From: Streptomyces collinus Tu 365
GTDB lineage: Bacteria > Actinomycetota > Actinomycetes > Streptomycetales > Streptomycetaceae
Assembly: GCF_000444875.1 (NCBI RefSeq)
Contig: NC_021985.1
Coordinates: 1,860,001-1,924,000, forward strand
Direction: 5' to 3'
DNA length: 64,000 bases
Position 1 is the stretch's first letter; every line of letters starts with the position of its first letter. The notes under the pieces are model-generated. The model was not told the DNA's origin and made no database searches. It worked only from the letters and a program-made list of their open reading frames with translations. Shown here one piece after another: positions 27,457-34,529 of this stretch. Made by a program: the position numbers and the translations under genes.

Positions 27457-28278
27457 TCACGGGTCCAGGTCGTGCCCGGCCCGCTCGGCGAAGATCCGCA
27501 TGACCTTGGCGGTCACCGGACCGGGCACCGCGGGCAGTTCCGCGCTGTCGATCCGGTGCACGGCCTGGACGTCCCGCAGGGTGGAGGTGAGGAAGACCTC
27601 CTCGGCCCGCTCCAGGACGTCGAGCGGCAGGTCGGTCTCCCTGGCGCCGGTCCACTCGACGGTCAGCGCGCGGGTGATGCCCGGGAGGCAGCCGGAGGAG
27701 ACGGGCGGGGTGTGGATCTCGCCGTCGAGGACGACGAAGACGTTGGACCCGGTGCCCTCGCAGAGCTGCCCGACCGTGTTGCCGAACAGCGCCTCGGAGG
27801 CGCCGTGTTGGTGGGCGCGGGCGAGGGCGACGACGTTCTCGGCGTACGAGGTGGTCTTCAGGCCGGTGAGGGCGCCGCGTTCGTTGCGGGTCCAGGGGAC
27901 GGTGATCACGGCGGTGGTGTCGGGCCGGCGCGCGGTCTCGCCGAGGGCGACCACCAGGGTCGGCCCGTGCTCGCCGCGGTCGGAGCCCAGCGGGCCGTGA
28001 CCGCCGGTGTAGGTGATGCGCAGCCGGCCCAGGGGCATCGGGTTGGCGTCCAGGACGGCCGCGCAGGCCCGGCGGATCTCGTCGTGGTCGGGGTCGGGCA
28101 GCCCCAGGCCGTGGGCCGAGCGGGTCAGCCGCTCCAGGTGCCGGGTGAGCGCGAAGGGCTGCCCGTGGGTGGCCTTCACGGTTTCGAAGATGCCGTCGCC
28201 GACCGTCAGGCCGTGGTCGAACACGGAGACGCGGGCGGACTCGACGTCCTGCAGCCCGCCGTCCAGCCAGATCATCAT
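27457..28278 (-). CDS. pabC: Aminodeoxychorismate lyase / class IV aminotransferase
   Basis: PabC converts 4-amino-4-deoxychorismate to p-aminobenzoate and pyruvate for folate synthesis. The 273-residue protein belongs to PLP fold-type IV. It has FDHGLTVGDGIFETVKA, the lysine region GLKTTSYAENVVALARA, and the phosphate-site segments EGTGSNVFVVLDG and SGCLPGITRALTVEW. The start ATGATG overlaps the pabB stop by four bases, so it is coupled to the chorismate-binding subunit. A branched-chain aminotransferase is the alternative family, but the context favours PabC. Confidence 0.9.
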   Translation of the reverse strand: MMIWLDGGLQDVESARVSVFDHGLTVGDGIFETVKATHGQPFALTRHLERLTRSAHGLGLPDPDHDEIRRACAAVLDANPMPLGRLRITYTGGHGPLGSDRGEHGPTLVVALGETARRPDTTAVITVPWTRNERGALTGLKTTSYAENVVALARAHQHGASEALFGNTVGQLCEGTGSNVFVVLDGEIHTPPVSSGCLPGITRALTVEWTGARETDLPLDVLERAEEVFLTSTLRDVQAVHRIDSAELPAVPGPVTAKVMRIFAERAGHDLDP

Positions 28279-29372
28279 GAGAGCGCCCCTTCGTCCGTGC
28301 CGGCGCCGCCCGCCGCGTCTTCCTCGTACGCCCCCGACGCTACCGCGAGCAGCCGGGACGCCTTCAGCTCGGTCTCCCGCCACTCCCCCTCGGGGTCCGA
28401 GCCCCAGGTGATGCCGGCGCCGGTGCCGAAGCGCAGGGTCGCCGCGCCCGCCTCGCGGTCGATCCAGAAGGTGCGGATGCCCACGGCCAGCTCGCCGGTG
28501 CCGCGGTCGGCGTCGATCCAGCCGATGCCGCCGCAGTAGGGACCGCGCGGGGCGGTCTCCAGGGCCTCGATGATCCCGAGGGCGCTCGGCTTGGGCGCGC
28601 CGGTGACCGAGCCGGGCGGGAAGGCCGCGCCGAGCAGGTCGGGCCAGCCGGCGCCGTCCCGCAGCTCGCCGCGCACGGCGGAGACCAGGTGGACCAGGCC
28701 GGGGTGCTTCTCGACGGCGCACAGGTCCGGCACGGTCACGCTGCCGGTGGCGCAGACGCGCCCGATGTCGTTGCGGACCAGGTCCACGATCATCACGTTC
28801 TCGGCGTAGTCCTTCTCCAGGAGGTCCGCCTCGGTGCGGCCGGTGCCCTTGATGGGGCCGGACTCGACGGTGCGGCCCTGCCGGCGCAGGAACAGCTCGG
28901 GCGAGGCGGTCGCGATCTCCACGCCGTGCCCGGGCAGCCGGATCGTGCCCGCGTACGGCGCCGGGTTGCCCCGGGCCAGCACGGCGGTCAGGGCGTCCAC
29001 GTCGGCGTCGGCGGCGACCGGCGCGCTGAGCACGCGGCAGAGGTTGGCCTGGTAGACCTCGCCGGCCGCGATGTGCTCGCGGATCCGGCCGACGGCGGCG
29101 GTGTAGGCGGCGCGGTCCAGGGAGGACGTCCAGTCCCCCGCGGCGGGGCCGCGCCAGCCGCCGGGCACCGGGGCGGGCACCGGCTCGTGGCGCACCTCGG
29201 CGAAGCGGGCGCAGGTCAGCCGGCCCTCGAAGTCCGCGCAGACGGCCCAGAAGCCGGTGGAGTCCAGGGCGGCGGGATCGCCGGTGACGTCGAGCAGGCC
29301 GGTGGCCAGCCGGTCGCCGAAGCGGGCGAGCGGGGGGAGCGCGGACGGGCGCCGTGGAGGGTGGTGGAGCAC
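28275..29372 (-). CDS. pabB: Chorismate-binding enzyme, p-aminobenzoate synthase component I
   Basis: This 365-residue enzyme carries the chorismate-binding domain. It has AAYTAAVGRIREHIAAGEVYQANLCR, ASPELFLRR, SGPIKGTGRT, EKDYAENVMIVDLVRNDIGRVC, the PPGSVTGAPK motif and YCGGIGWID. The PIKGT-type motif is typical of PabB rather than TrpE. The N-terminal part is short, so it lacks most of the usual subdomain, and no glutamine amidotransferase (PabA) gene is adjacent. The GTG start is preceded by a promoter -10 (TAGACT) seven bases away, so the mRNA is probably leaderless. Confidence 0.9.
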   Translation of the reverse strand: MLHHPPRRPSALPPLARFGDRLATGLLDVTGDPAALDSTGFWAVCADFEGRLTCARFAEVRHEPVPAPVPGGWRGPAAGDWTSSLDRAAYTAAVGRIREHIAAGEVYQANLCRVLSAPVAADADVDALTAVLARGNPAPYAGTIRLPGHGVEIATASPELFLRRQGRTVESGPIKGTGRTEADLLEKDYAENVMIVDLVRNDIGRVCATGSVTVPDLCAVEKHPGLVHLVSAVRGELRDGAGWPDLLGAAFPPGSVTGAPKPSALGIIEALETAPRGPYCGGIGWIDADRGTGELAVGIRTFWIDREAGAATLRFGTGAGITWGSDPEGEWRETELKASRLLAVASGAYEEDAAGGAGTDEGALS

Positions 29373-29379
29373 GGGGTCG

Positions 29380-29385
29380 AGTCTA
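29380..29385 (-). promoter_or_regulatory. Leaderless promoter -10 of the pabBC operon
   Basis: TAGACT on the minus strand with seven bases to the pabB GTG, matching the actinobacterial leaderless layout. No Shine-Dalgarno sequence is present. Confidence 0.5.
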
Positions 29386-29481
29386 GGACGGGTGTCCGAA
29401 AGGCGGCCCGGCTACGAGCCGCCGGCGGCACCGGGGGCGTCCTCGCGCGGGCGCACCGCAGCACGCTGCGCAAACGCGTTT

Positions 29482-29509
29482 TTGTACTGGCCCAGGAATC
29501 CGCTAGAGT
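29482..29509 (+). promoter_or_regulatory. Promoter of the tRNA Gly-Cys-Val array
   Basis: TTGTAC, a 16-bp spacer, then TAGAGT, located 41 bases before tRNA-Gly. It is a good vegetative-type promoter for a five-tRNA transcript. Confidence 0.65.
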
Positions 29510-29550
29510 TCAACACGTCGCCGGGACGCGCAAGCGCACCGAAACGACAG

Positions 29551-29623
29551 GCGGACGTAGCTCAGTTGGTAGAGCGCAACCTTGCCAAGGTTGAGGTCGC
29601 GAGTTCGAGCCTCGTCGTCCGCT
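29551..29623 (+). tRNA. tRNA-Gly (anticodon GCC)
   Basis: A 73-nt cloverleaf with acceptor GCGGACG/CGTCCGC, anticodon stem CAACC/GGTTG and loop TTGCCAA, T-loop GTTCGAGCC and discriminator T. CCA is not encoded. First tRNA of the array. Confidence 0.97.
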
Positions 29624-29661
29624 CGAAGGAAGAAGGGGTCTTCCCGATCCCCTACACTCCT

Positions 29662-29735
29662 GGTGGAGTGGCCGAGAGGCGAGGCAACGGCCTGCAAAGC
29701 CGTCTACACGGGTTCAAATCCCGTCTCCACCTCCA
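29662..29735 (+). tRNA. tRNA-Cys (anticodon GCA), CCA encoded
   Basis: Acceptor GGTGGAG/CTCCACC, anticodon stem ACGGC/GCCGT with loop CTGCAAA, T-loop GGTTCAAATCC and discriminator T. The gene encodes the CCA end (29733-29735), unlike the other tRNA genes in the window. The next tRNA starts two bases later. Confidence 0.97.
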
Positions 29736-29736
29736 A

Positions 29737-29808
29737 GGACGATTAGCTCAGCGGGAGAGCGCTTCCCTGACACGGAAGAGGTCACTGGTTCAATCCCAGT
29801 ATCGTCCA
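29737..29808 (+). tRNA. tRNA-Val (anticodon GAC), copy 1
   Basis: A 72-nt cloverleaf with acceptor GGACGAT/ATCGTCC, anticodon stem CTTCC/GGAAG, loop CTGACAC, T-arm ACTGGTTCAATCCCAGT and discriminator A. It reads GUC. Confidence 0.97.
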
Positions 29809-29855
29809 CTGGATCCTCTCCGAGGATCCGAGGGTCTTCACGAAGATCCGAACCC

Positions 29856-29927
29856 GCGCGATTAGCTCAGCGGGAGAGCGCTTCCCTGACACGGAAGAGG
29901 TCACTGGTTCAATCCCAGTATCGCGCA
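29856..29927 (+). tRNA. tRNA-Val (anticodon GAC), copy 2 with variant acceptor stem
   Basis: Identical to the flanking Val(GAC) copies except for the acceptor stem, which is GCGCGAT/ATCGCGC instead of GGACGAT/ATCGTCC. Pairs 2:71 and 3:70 are both changed and both still pair. Confidence 0.96.
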
Positions 29928-29956
29928 CTGTCTGTGGTCCACGGATCACAGCCCGC

Positions 29957-30028
29957 GGACGATTAGCTCAGCGGGAGAGCGCTTCCCTGACACGGAAGAG
30001 GTCACTGGTTCAATCCCAGTATCGTCCA
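29957..30028 (+). tRNA. tRNA-Val (anticodon GAC), copy 3
   Basis: Identical to copy 1 (acceptor GGACGAT/ATCGTCC, anticodon GAC). Last tRNA of the array, followed within six bases by a strong hairpin. Confidence 0.97.
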
Positions 30029-30033
30029 CACAC

Positions 30034-30076
30034 CGAAGAAGCCCCCGGCCGTCCCGCACGGCCGGGGGCTTCTTCG
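30034..30076. terminator. Strong bidirectional terminator of the tRNA array
   Basis: Perfect 19-bp stem (30034-30052 with 30058-30076) and loop CCCGC, with T-rich arms (CTTCTTC). It ends the tRNA transcript. Read from the other strand, it also follows the zinc-ribbon gene by five bases. Confidence 0.9.
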
Positions 30077-30081
30077 TGCGC

Positions 30082-30378
30082 TCAGCTGGAGAACAGCATG
30101 TGGCCGAAGCTCTTGTGACGGTGGTGTCCGCCGTGGTGGCCCCCGTAGTGACCGCCGTGACCGCCGCCGTGGGGGGCGCCCCAGGCGGGTGCGGACGGCG
30201 CGGGGTACGCCTGCGGGGCCGGCGGGGGCGCCGGCTGCACCCACTGGGACTCCAGGCGGGTCAGGGCCTCCAGCTCGCCGTAGTCGAGGAAGATCCCCCG
30301 GCAGCCGCTGCACTGCTCGATCTGGACGCCGTTGCGGTTGTAGGTCTGCATGGGCGCGTGGCACTTCGGACACTGCAT
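30082..30378 (-). CDS. TFIIB-type zinc-ribbon protein with His/Gly-rich tail
   Basis: A 98-residue protein. The N-terminal zf-TFIIB domain reads MQCPKCHAPMQTYNRNGVQI then EQCSGCRGIFLDYGELEAL, with the two C-X2-C pairs that bind zinc. A Pro/Ala linker follows, then a tail of repeated Gly-His units (about residues 70-90) that should itself bind metals. The family is widespread and uncharacterised. The ATG has GAGGAG about 11 bases upstream. Confidence 0.9.
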   Translation of the reverse strand: MQCPKCHAPMQTYNRNGVQIEQCSGCRGIFLDYGELEALTRLESQWVQPAPPPAPQAYPAPSAPAWGAPHGGGHGGHYGGHHGGHHRHKSFGHMLFSS

Positions 30379-30458
30379 GGTCGGCTCAACTCCTCGCCGT
30401 CGGGTCCTGCTTCGTGTTTCCCCAGGACAGACTCCGTCCGGCCCCGGTCGGTTGCACC

Positions 30459-31478
30459 CTATGCGGGGAATCGGCGCGTCAACTGGTGAGGTACCGACGC
30501 CATTCGGGCACAGGCGTCCACCAGGGCCAGCTCCACCTCGTCCGGCGGGCGCCGGGCCGCGGCCGCCTTGGCGAGGGCGCGGGCCGCCGTCTGCACGGTC
30601 AGGGCGCGGGCCGGGACGTCCAGGGCGGCCCAGGGGTCGCCGTCCGCGGGTACGGCTGGACCGCCGGCCTCGCGGTAGGCGGTGAGGAAGCGGGTCCACT
30701 CGTCGGGCGGCAGCAGACCGCAGGCGTACCAGGCGGCGGGACGGGCGAGGTCCCAGGCCGGGTCGCCGAGGCCGAGGTCGTCCACGTCGATCAGCCGCCA
30801 GGGGCCGTCGGGTGCCGGGTGGCGGACGAGCTGGCCGAGGTGCAGGTCGCCGTGGCAGAGCGCGGGGGTGCCGGACACGGGGGCCTCGCCGCGGGCCCAG
30901 GCGGGGAGGGCGCGCCAGGCCCGCAGGACGGCGGACGCCGCGGGGTGGGGCGAGGTGTCCGGGGCCGCGCACAGCCGGCCGACGGCCAGGGCGGCCTTCT
31001 CGGGGCCCCGCATGGGCGGCAGGCCGTCGGGCGGTGCCGCCCGGTGCAGCCGGGCGAGGAGTGCGGCGGCCGCCTCCCAGGGGGCGGCGTCCGGGTCGTC
31101 CGGGTCCACGGGCGCGCCGTACGGCCAGAGAGTCACCAGGCGGTCGTGCACGGTGGCGGGCTCGGGGGCGAGCGGGGCGAGGAGGACGTCAGGGAGCCGG
31201 GCGGCCGCGGCGAGGCGGCGGGCCAGCCCGGTGGCGTCGGTGCCGGGGGCGTGGGCCTTCGCCACGGTGCCGGCGTGCCGGACGACGGTGGCGTCGGGGC
31301 GGTCGGCGAGGGGGGACGTGGCGCAGGAGCAGGGGGCGCCGCCGGGGTCCGGGTGGACGGTGGCCGCGAGCCGTGCGGTGAGGGCGGGGAGGAGGGCGGG
31401 GTGCTGGGACCGGTCCGCTCGGCCTGATCGGCCGGGCGGGGCGGCCTGGGCCGGGAGGGCGGGCGGGTCTGGGGTCAC
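30459..31478 (-). CDS. Aminoglycoside phosphotransferase-fold (APH/choline kinase-like) protein
   Basis: A 339-residue kinase-like protein. It has the APH Brenner motif ALCHGDLHLGQLV and the metal-binding segment RLIDVDDLGLGDPAWDLARP. The nucleotide-binding half is degenerate (TVVRHAGTVAKAHAPG). The GTG start at 31478 has CGAGG five bases upstream. Longer readings run through the hexamer repeat and encode Arg-Thr repeats, so they are not supported. The family phosphorylates small hydroxyl compounds; resistance should not be assumed. Confidence 0.85.
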   Translation of the reverse strand: MTPDPPALPAQAAPPGRSGRADRSQHPALLPALTARLAATVHPDPGGAPCSCATSPLADRPDATVVRHAGTVAKAHAPGTDATGLARRLAAAARLPDVLLAPLAPEPATVHDRLVTLWPYGAPVDPDDPDAAPWEAAAALLARLHRAAPPDGLPPMRGPEKAALAVGRLCAAPDTSPHPAASAVLRAWRALPAWARGEAPVSGTPALCHGDLHLGQLVRHPAPDGPWRLIDVDDLGLGDPAWDLARPAAWYACGLLPPDEWTRFLTAYREAGGPAVPADGDPWAALDVPARALTVQTAARALAKAAAARRPPDEVELALVDACARMASVPHQLTRRFPA

Positions 31479-31555
31479 GGGGGCCTCGGCAGAGTGGACT
31501 GTGGGGGTGAGGGTACTGCCGCGGGTCCCGGCCGGTGGCGGAGCAGGGGCGGTGC

Positions 31556-31615
31556 GGGTACGGGTACGGGTACGGGTACGGGTACGGGTACGGGTACGGG
31601 TACGGGTACGGGTAC
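31556..31615. repeat. Ten tandem GGGTAC hexamers
   Basis: Exactly ten perfect copies of GGGTAC in a row, followed by GGGAC. They lie about 78 bp upstream of the phosphotransferase GTG start and 37 bp from the next hairpin, in its presumed promoter or leader. No other hexamer tract like this exists in the window. Confidence 0.98.
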
Positions 31616-31652
31616 GGGACCAGGCCGTGCGGCCGGCCCCGGAAACGGCGCA

Positions 31653-31684
31653 ATGCCGGCGCAGCTCCCCAGCTGCGCCGGCAT
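31653..31684 (-). terminator. Hairpin after the small membrane protein gene
   Basis: Perfect 14-bp stem (31653-31666 with 31671-31684) and loop CCCC, 89 bases downstream of the 58-residue minus-strand gene. Confidence 0.7.
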
Positions 31685-31772
31685 CCGTGCCGTCCGCCGC
31701 ACCCCCGTCCCCACGGGGTTTCATGGATGGATGTCCCCGCCCGGACCGCTCTTCCGGGCCTGGGGACGCCGC

Positions 31773-31949
31773 TCAGCGCCCCAGCATCACACCCACGGAC
31801 GACGCCTGTGTGGCCACCGTCTCCCAGCCGTCGAAGACGACGAGGAGCAGGGCCGCCAGGGGGAGGGCCATGAGCGTCGCCACCAGCGGGTGGCGACGGC
31901 CCGTGCGGCGGGGGGCGAACGTGGTGCGCCGTGGTGCCGTGTGGGCCAT
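31773..31949 (-). CDS. Small single-span membrane protein (58 aa)
   Basis: A 58-residue protein starting MAHTAPRRTTFAPRR, with a strong AGGAGAGGG site upstream. It has a basic N-terminus, one hydrophobic span (LVATLMALPLAALLLVVF) and a short polar end. Function unknown. Its good ribosome site and downstream hairpin support a real gene. Confidence 0.75.
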   Translation of the reverse strand: MAHTAPRRTTFAPRRTGRRHPLVATLMALPLAALLLVVFDGWETVATQASSVGVMLGR

Positions 31950-32553
31950 GGTCCCTCTCCTGACCGTTTCTGTTGTCGTTGACAGCGGCGAGTACCTGAC
32001 CTCGGGGGACGAGTGCTGCACCCGCCGCTTGACCTCAAATCTAGGCGCGCGGCCTCCGGCGGGCGTCATGCCGTCGTACCGATTGACGGGCCTCCCGGAG
32101 GATGAGCCGTCGCCGGTCGACTACTCCCCTGGGTGGAGACGGGGTTCCGGGTCTCGGGGTCTTCCCTGAGGGGGCCGCCCGCTGTGCCCCGGCATGTCCG
32201 GACCGTCCGGAAGGGCGGTTCGAGTGACTTCGATCACTTCGACCCGGTCCGGGAAGGCGGCCGGGTCCGCGCCGGGGACGCTCCCGGGCACCGGGCGCGC
32301 GGCCGTCCGCGGGTCCGGCGCGGCGCGGACAGGTCACCCGCCCTGGTCGGCGGCTCCGAGATCAACGCACGTGTCGCAGAACCGCGTTGGAGCGGCGGAT
32401 GCCTCAACGGCATCGGCGGGGGCGGTCTCCTGACCGCGCCTCACCCCGGGTGCCCGCCGTGCACAATCCGACCGCACGGGAGGGCGCGGCCTCTGCGCGC
32501 AGGCGGCCGTGGAAACGTAAGCTGTGCCACGTCACAGGGACCGGGCAGCGGGG
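31950..32553. other. 604-bp divergent intergenic region with small palindromes
   Basis: This gap lies between the 58-residue gene and the Ser/Thr kinase gene. I see no convincing gene. It contains a perfect interrupted palindrome TCCGGACCGTCCGGA at 32197-32211 and an AGTGA-N6-TCACT element at 32223-32238. Either could be a regulator site. Confidence 0.5.
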
Positions 32554-33942
32554 ATGAACATGGCGATGATGCGCCTGAGGCGCGAGGACCCGCGCGTCGT
32601 CGGCTCGTTCAGGCTTCACCGACGGCTCGGCGCGGGCGGGATGGGCGTGGTCTACCTCGGCTCCGACAAGAAGGGGCAGCGGGTCGCGCTCAAGGTGATC
32701 CGGCCCGATCTGGCGGAGGACCAGGAGTTCCGCTCGCGGTTCGCGCGTGAGGTCTCGGCGGCCCGGCGCATCAGGGGCGGGTGCACGGCCCGCCTGGTGG
32801 CGGCGGACCTGGAGGCCGAGCGGCCCTGGTTCGCGACGCAGTACGTGCCCGGCCCCTCCCTGCACGACAAGGTGGCCGACGAGGGTCCGCTCGGCGCCGC
32901 GGAGGCGGCGGCGGTCGGGGCCGCGCTGTCCGAGGGGCTCGTCGCCGTGCACGAGGCCGGCGTGGTCCACCGGGACCTGAAGCCGTCCAACATCCTGCTG
33001 TCCCCCAAGGGCCCGCGGATCATCGACTTCGGCATCGCCTGGGCCACCGGCGCCTCGACGCTCACCCATGTCGGCACCGCGGTCGGCTCCCCCGGCTTCC
33101 TCGCCCCCGAGCAGGTGCGCGGCGCCGCGGTCACCCCGGCGACGGACGTCTTCTCGCTCGGCGCCACCCTGGCCTACGCCTCGACCGGCGACTCCCCCTT
33201 CGGGCAGGGCAGTTCCGAGGTGATGCTGTACCGCGTGGTGCACGAGGAGCCGCAGCTGTACGGCGTGCCCGATGCCCTCGCCCCGCTGGTCCGGGCCTGT
33301 CTGGCCAAGGACCCCGAGGACCGGCCCAGCACGCTCCAACTGTCGCTGCGGCTCAAGGAGATCGCCGCCCGGGAGGCGCACGGCCTGGCCGACGTACGGC
33401 CGCCCGCGCCGCGCTCCGCCGAGGCGGACCGGGCCACCGGGCGACTCGTGGACACCTACCCCGACCAGCAGCGCGGCCAGCGGCGGACCTCCCCCGGCAC
33501 CCCACTCCCACGCGGGGGCGCTCCCGCGCGGGGCGGTGCCCCCGGGCGCGGCGGCAACGCCGGGCGCGGCGGGGGCGTCGCCTCCCGGCCGGGCGGGGCC
33601 CGCCCCACCCCGGCGCCGCGGGTCGGCGGCCCGCGCTCCGGGAGCGGGAGCCGTCCCGCTCCGCGCAGCGGTACGGGACGCCCGGCGCCGCGTCCGACGG
33701 GCACGGGACGGCGGCCCGCCAATCCCCGGCTGCTGCGCCAGCGGCTGTTCGTGTTCGTGGTGGTGACACTGCTGGTCGCTCTGGGCATCGCCGTGGCGCA
33801 GGGCTGTCAGGGCCCGGCACGCGGTCTCGGCGGGGACGACGGTGCGCGGCGCTCGCGCTCCGGAACGGCCTCGGCCCCGCCGGACGTCACCCGGTCCCCG
33901 CAGCCGCGGACGTCCGCCGTCGCCTTCACCCCGGAGGCGTGA
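32554..33942 (+). CDS. Transmembrane Ser/Thr protein kinase (PknB-like)
   Basis: A 462-residue Hanks-type kinase. The glycine loop is LGAGGMGVVYLG (25-36), with invariant Lys at 47, catalytic loop HRDLKPSN (139-146), DFG (158-160) and GSPGFLAPEQ (activation segment end). The kinase domain ends near 270. A Gly/Arg/Pro-rich linker (about 290-390) leads to one membrane span (about 398-415) and a short external tail, with no PASTA or other sensor domain. ATG at 32554 has GCGGGG just upstream; 32560 is possible. The last codons coincide with the first unit of the downstream repeat array. Confidence 0.93.
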   Translation: MNMAMMRLRREDPRVVGSFRLHRRLGAGGMGVVYLGSDKKGQRVALKVIRPDLAEDQEFRSRFAREVSAARRIRGGCTARLVAADLEAERPWFATQYVPGPSLHDKVADEGPLGAAEAAAVGAALSEGLVAVHEAGVVHRDLKPSNILLSPKGPRIIDFGIAWATGASTLTHVGTAVGSPGFLAPEQVRGAAVTPATDVFSLGATLAYASTGDSPFGQGSSEVMLYRVVHEEPQLYGVPDALAPLVRACLAKDPEDRPSTLQLSLRLKEIAAREAHGLADVRPPAPRSAEADRATGRLVDTYPDQQRGQRRTSPGTPLPRGGAPARGGAPGRGGNAGRGGGVASRPGGARPTPAPRVGGPRSGSGSRPAPRSGTGRPAPRPTGTGRRPANPRLLRQRLFVFVVVTLLVALGIAVAQGCQGPARGLGGDDGARRSRSGTASAPPDVTRSPQPRTSAVAFTPEA

Positions 33943-34373
33943 GCGTCCTCAGCCCGGGAGCGTGAGGCACCCTCGCTCCGCGGACGTGGGCACGCTCACC
34001 CCGGAAGCGCGGCCGGTTTCACCCCCGGGACGTGAAGCACCCTCCCCCTGGAGGCGCGCGTCGCCTCCGGCCCCACAGACGCGAGGGACCCACACCCCGG
34101 GAGACACAAGTCGCCTCGCCCCGCAGAGGCGAGGCACCCTCACCCCCGGAACACGCGGCACTCACCCCGGGAGAGATGAGTCGCCTTCGCCCCACAGCCG
34201 CGAGGCACCCTCACCCCGGGAGACACGCGGCACCCTCACCCCGCCGACGCCAGGCACCATCACCCCCGAAACACGCGGCACCCTCACCCCGGAAACTCGC
34301 AGCACCCTCACCCCACAGACGCGAGGCACCCTCACCCCGGGGACGTGAGTCGCCTTCGCCCCCGAGGCGGGAC
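33921..34373. repeat. Degenerate ~24-bp tandem repeat array, about 19 units
   Basis: About 19 units averaging 23.8 bp, built on GCACCCTCACCCCGG followed by a variable AGACACGCG or ACGTGAG end. A recurring variant starts TCGCCTTCGCCCC. Because 24 is divisible by three, open frames run through on both strands with eight-residue periodicity. The first unit holds the kinase stop codon. No spacers and no hairpin symmetry are seen. Confidence 0.93.
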
Positions 34374-34518
34374 GCGCCTCGGCCCCCGGTCGGGAGGCCG
34401 CAGGCACCCCAGCCCCCGGTCGGGAGGCCGCAGGCACCCCAGTCCCCGGCCGGGAGGTCGCAGGCACCCCAGTCCGCGGCCGGGAGGTCGCAGGCACCCC
34501 TGCCCCCCGGGCCGGGAG
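34374..34518. repeat. 30-bp tandem repeats, four copies plus a transition unit
   Basis: A transition unit at 34374-34396 is followed by units at 34397-34426, 34427-34456 and 34457-34486. A 32-bp last unit lies at 34487-34518. The core is GCCGCAGGCACCCCAG then a CCCCGGTCGGGAG-type end. The array directly abuts the end of the SpoU gene. Confidence 0.93.
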
Positions 34519-34529
34519 ACAGGCTCCCG

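Noticed and set aside
30459..31478. Aminoglycoside resistance gene
   Set aside because: The fold matches, but the family is broad and nothing ties the gene to an antibiotic.
31479..31724. N-terminal extension of the phosphotransferase through the GGGTAC repeats
   Set aside because: It would encode Arg-Thr repeats and Pro-rich sequence with no ribosome site; a GTG with a good site lies downstream.
33842..34348. Plus-strand protein of 168 residues through the repeat array
   Set aside because: The frame is open only because repeats are a multiple of three; it has no ribosome site and overlaps the kinase end.
33921..34518. CRISPR array
   Set aside because: Units are contiguous and degenerate with no spacers, and there are no cas genes.
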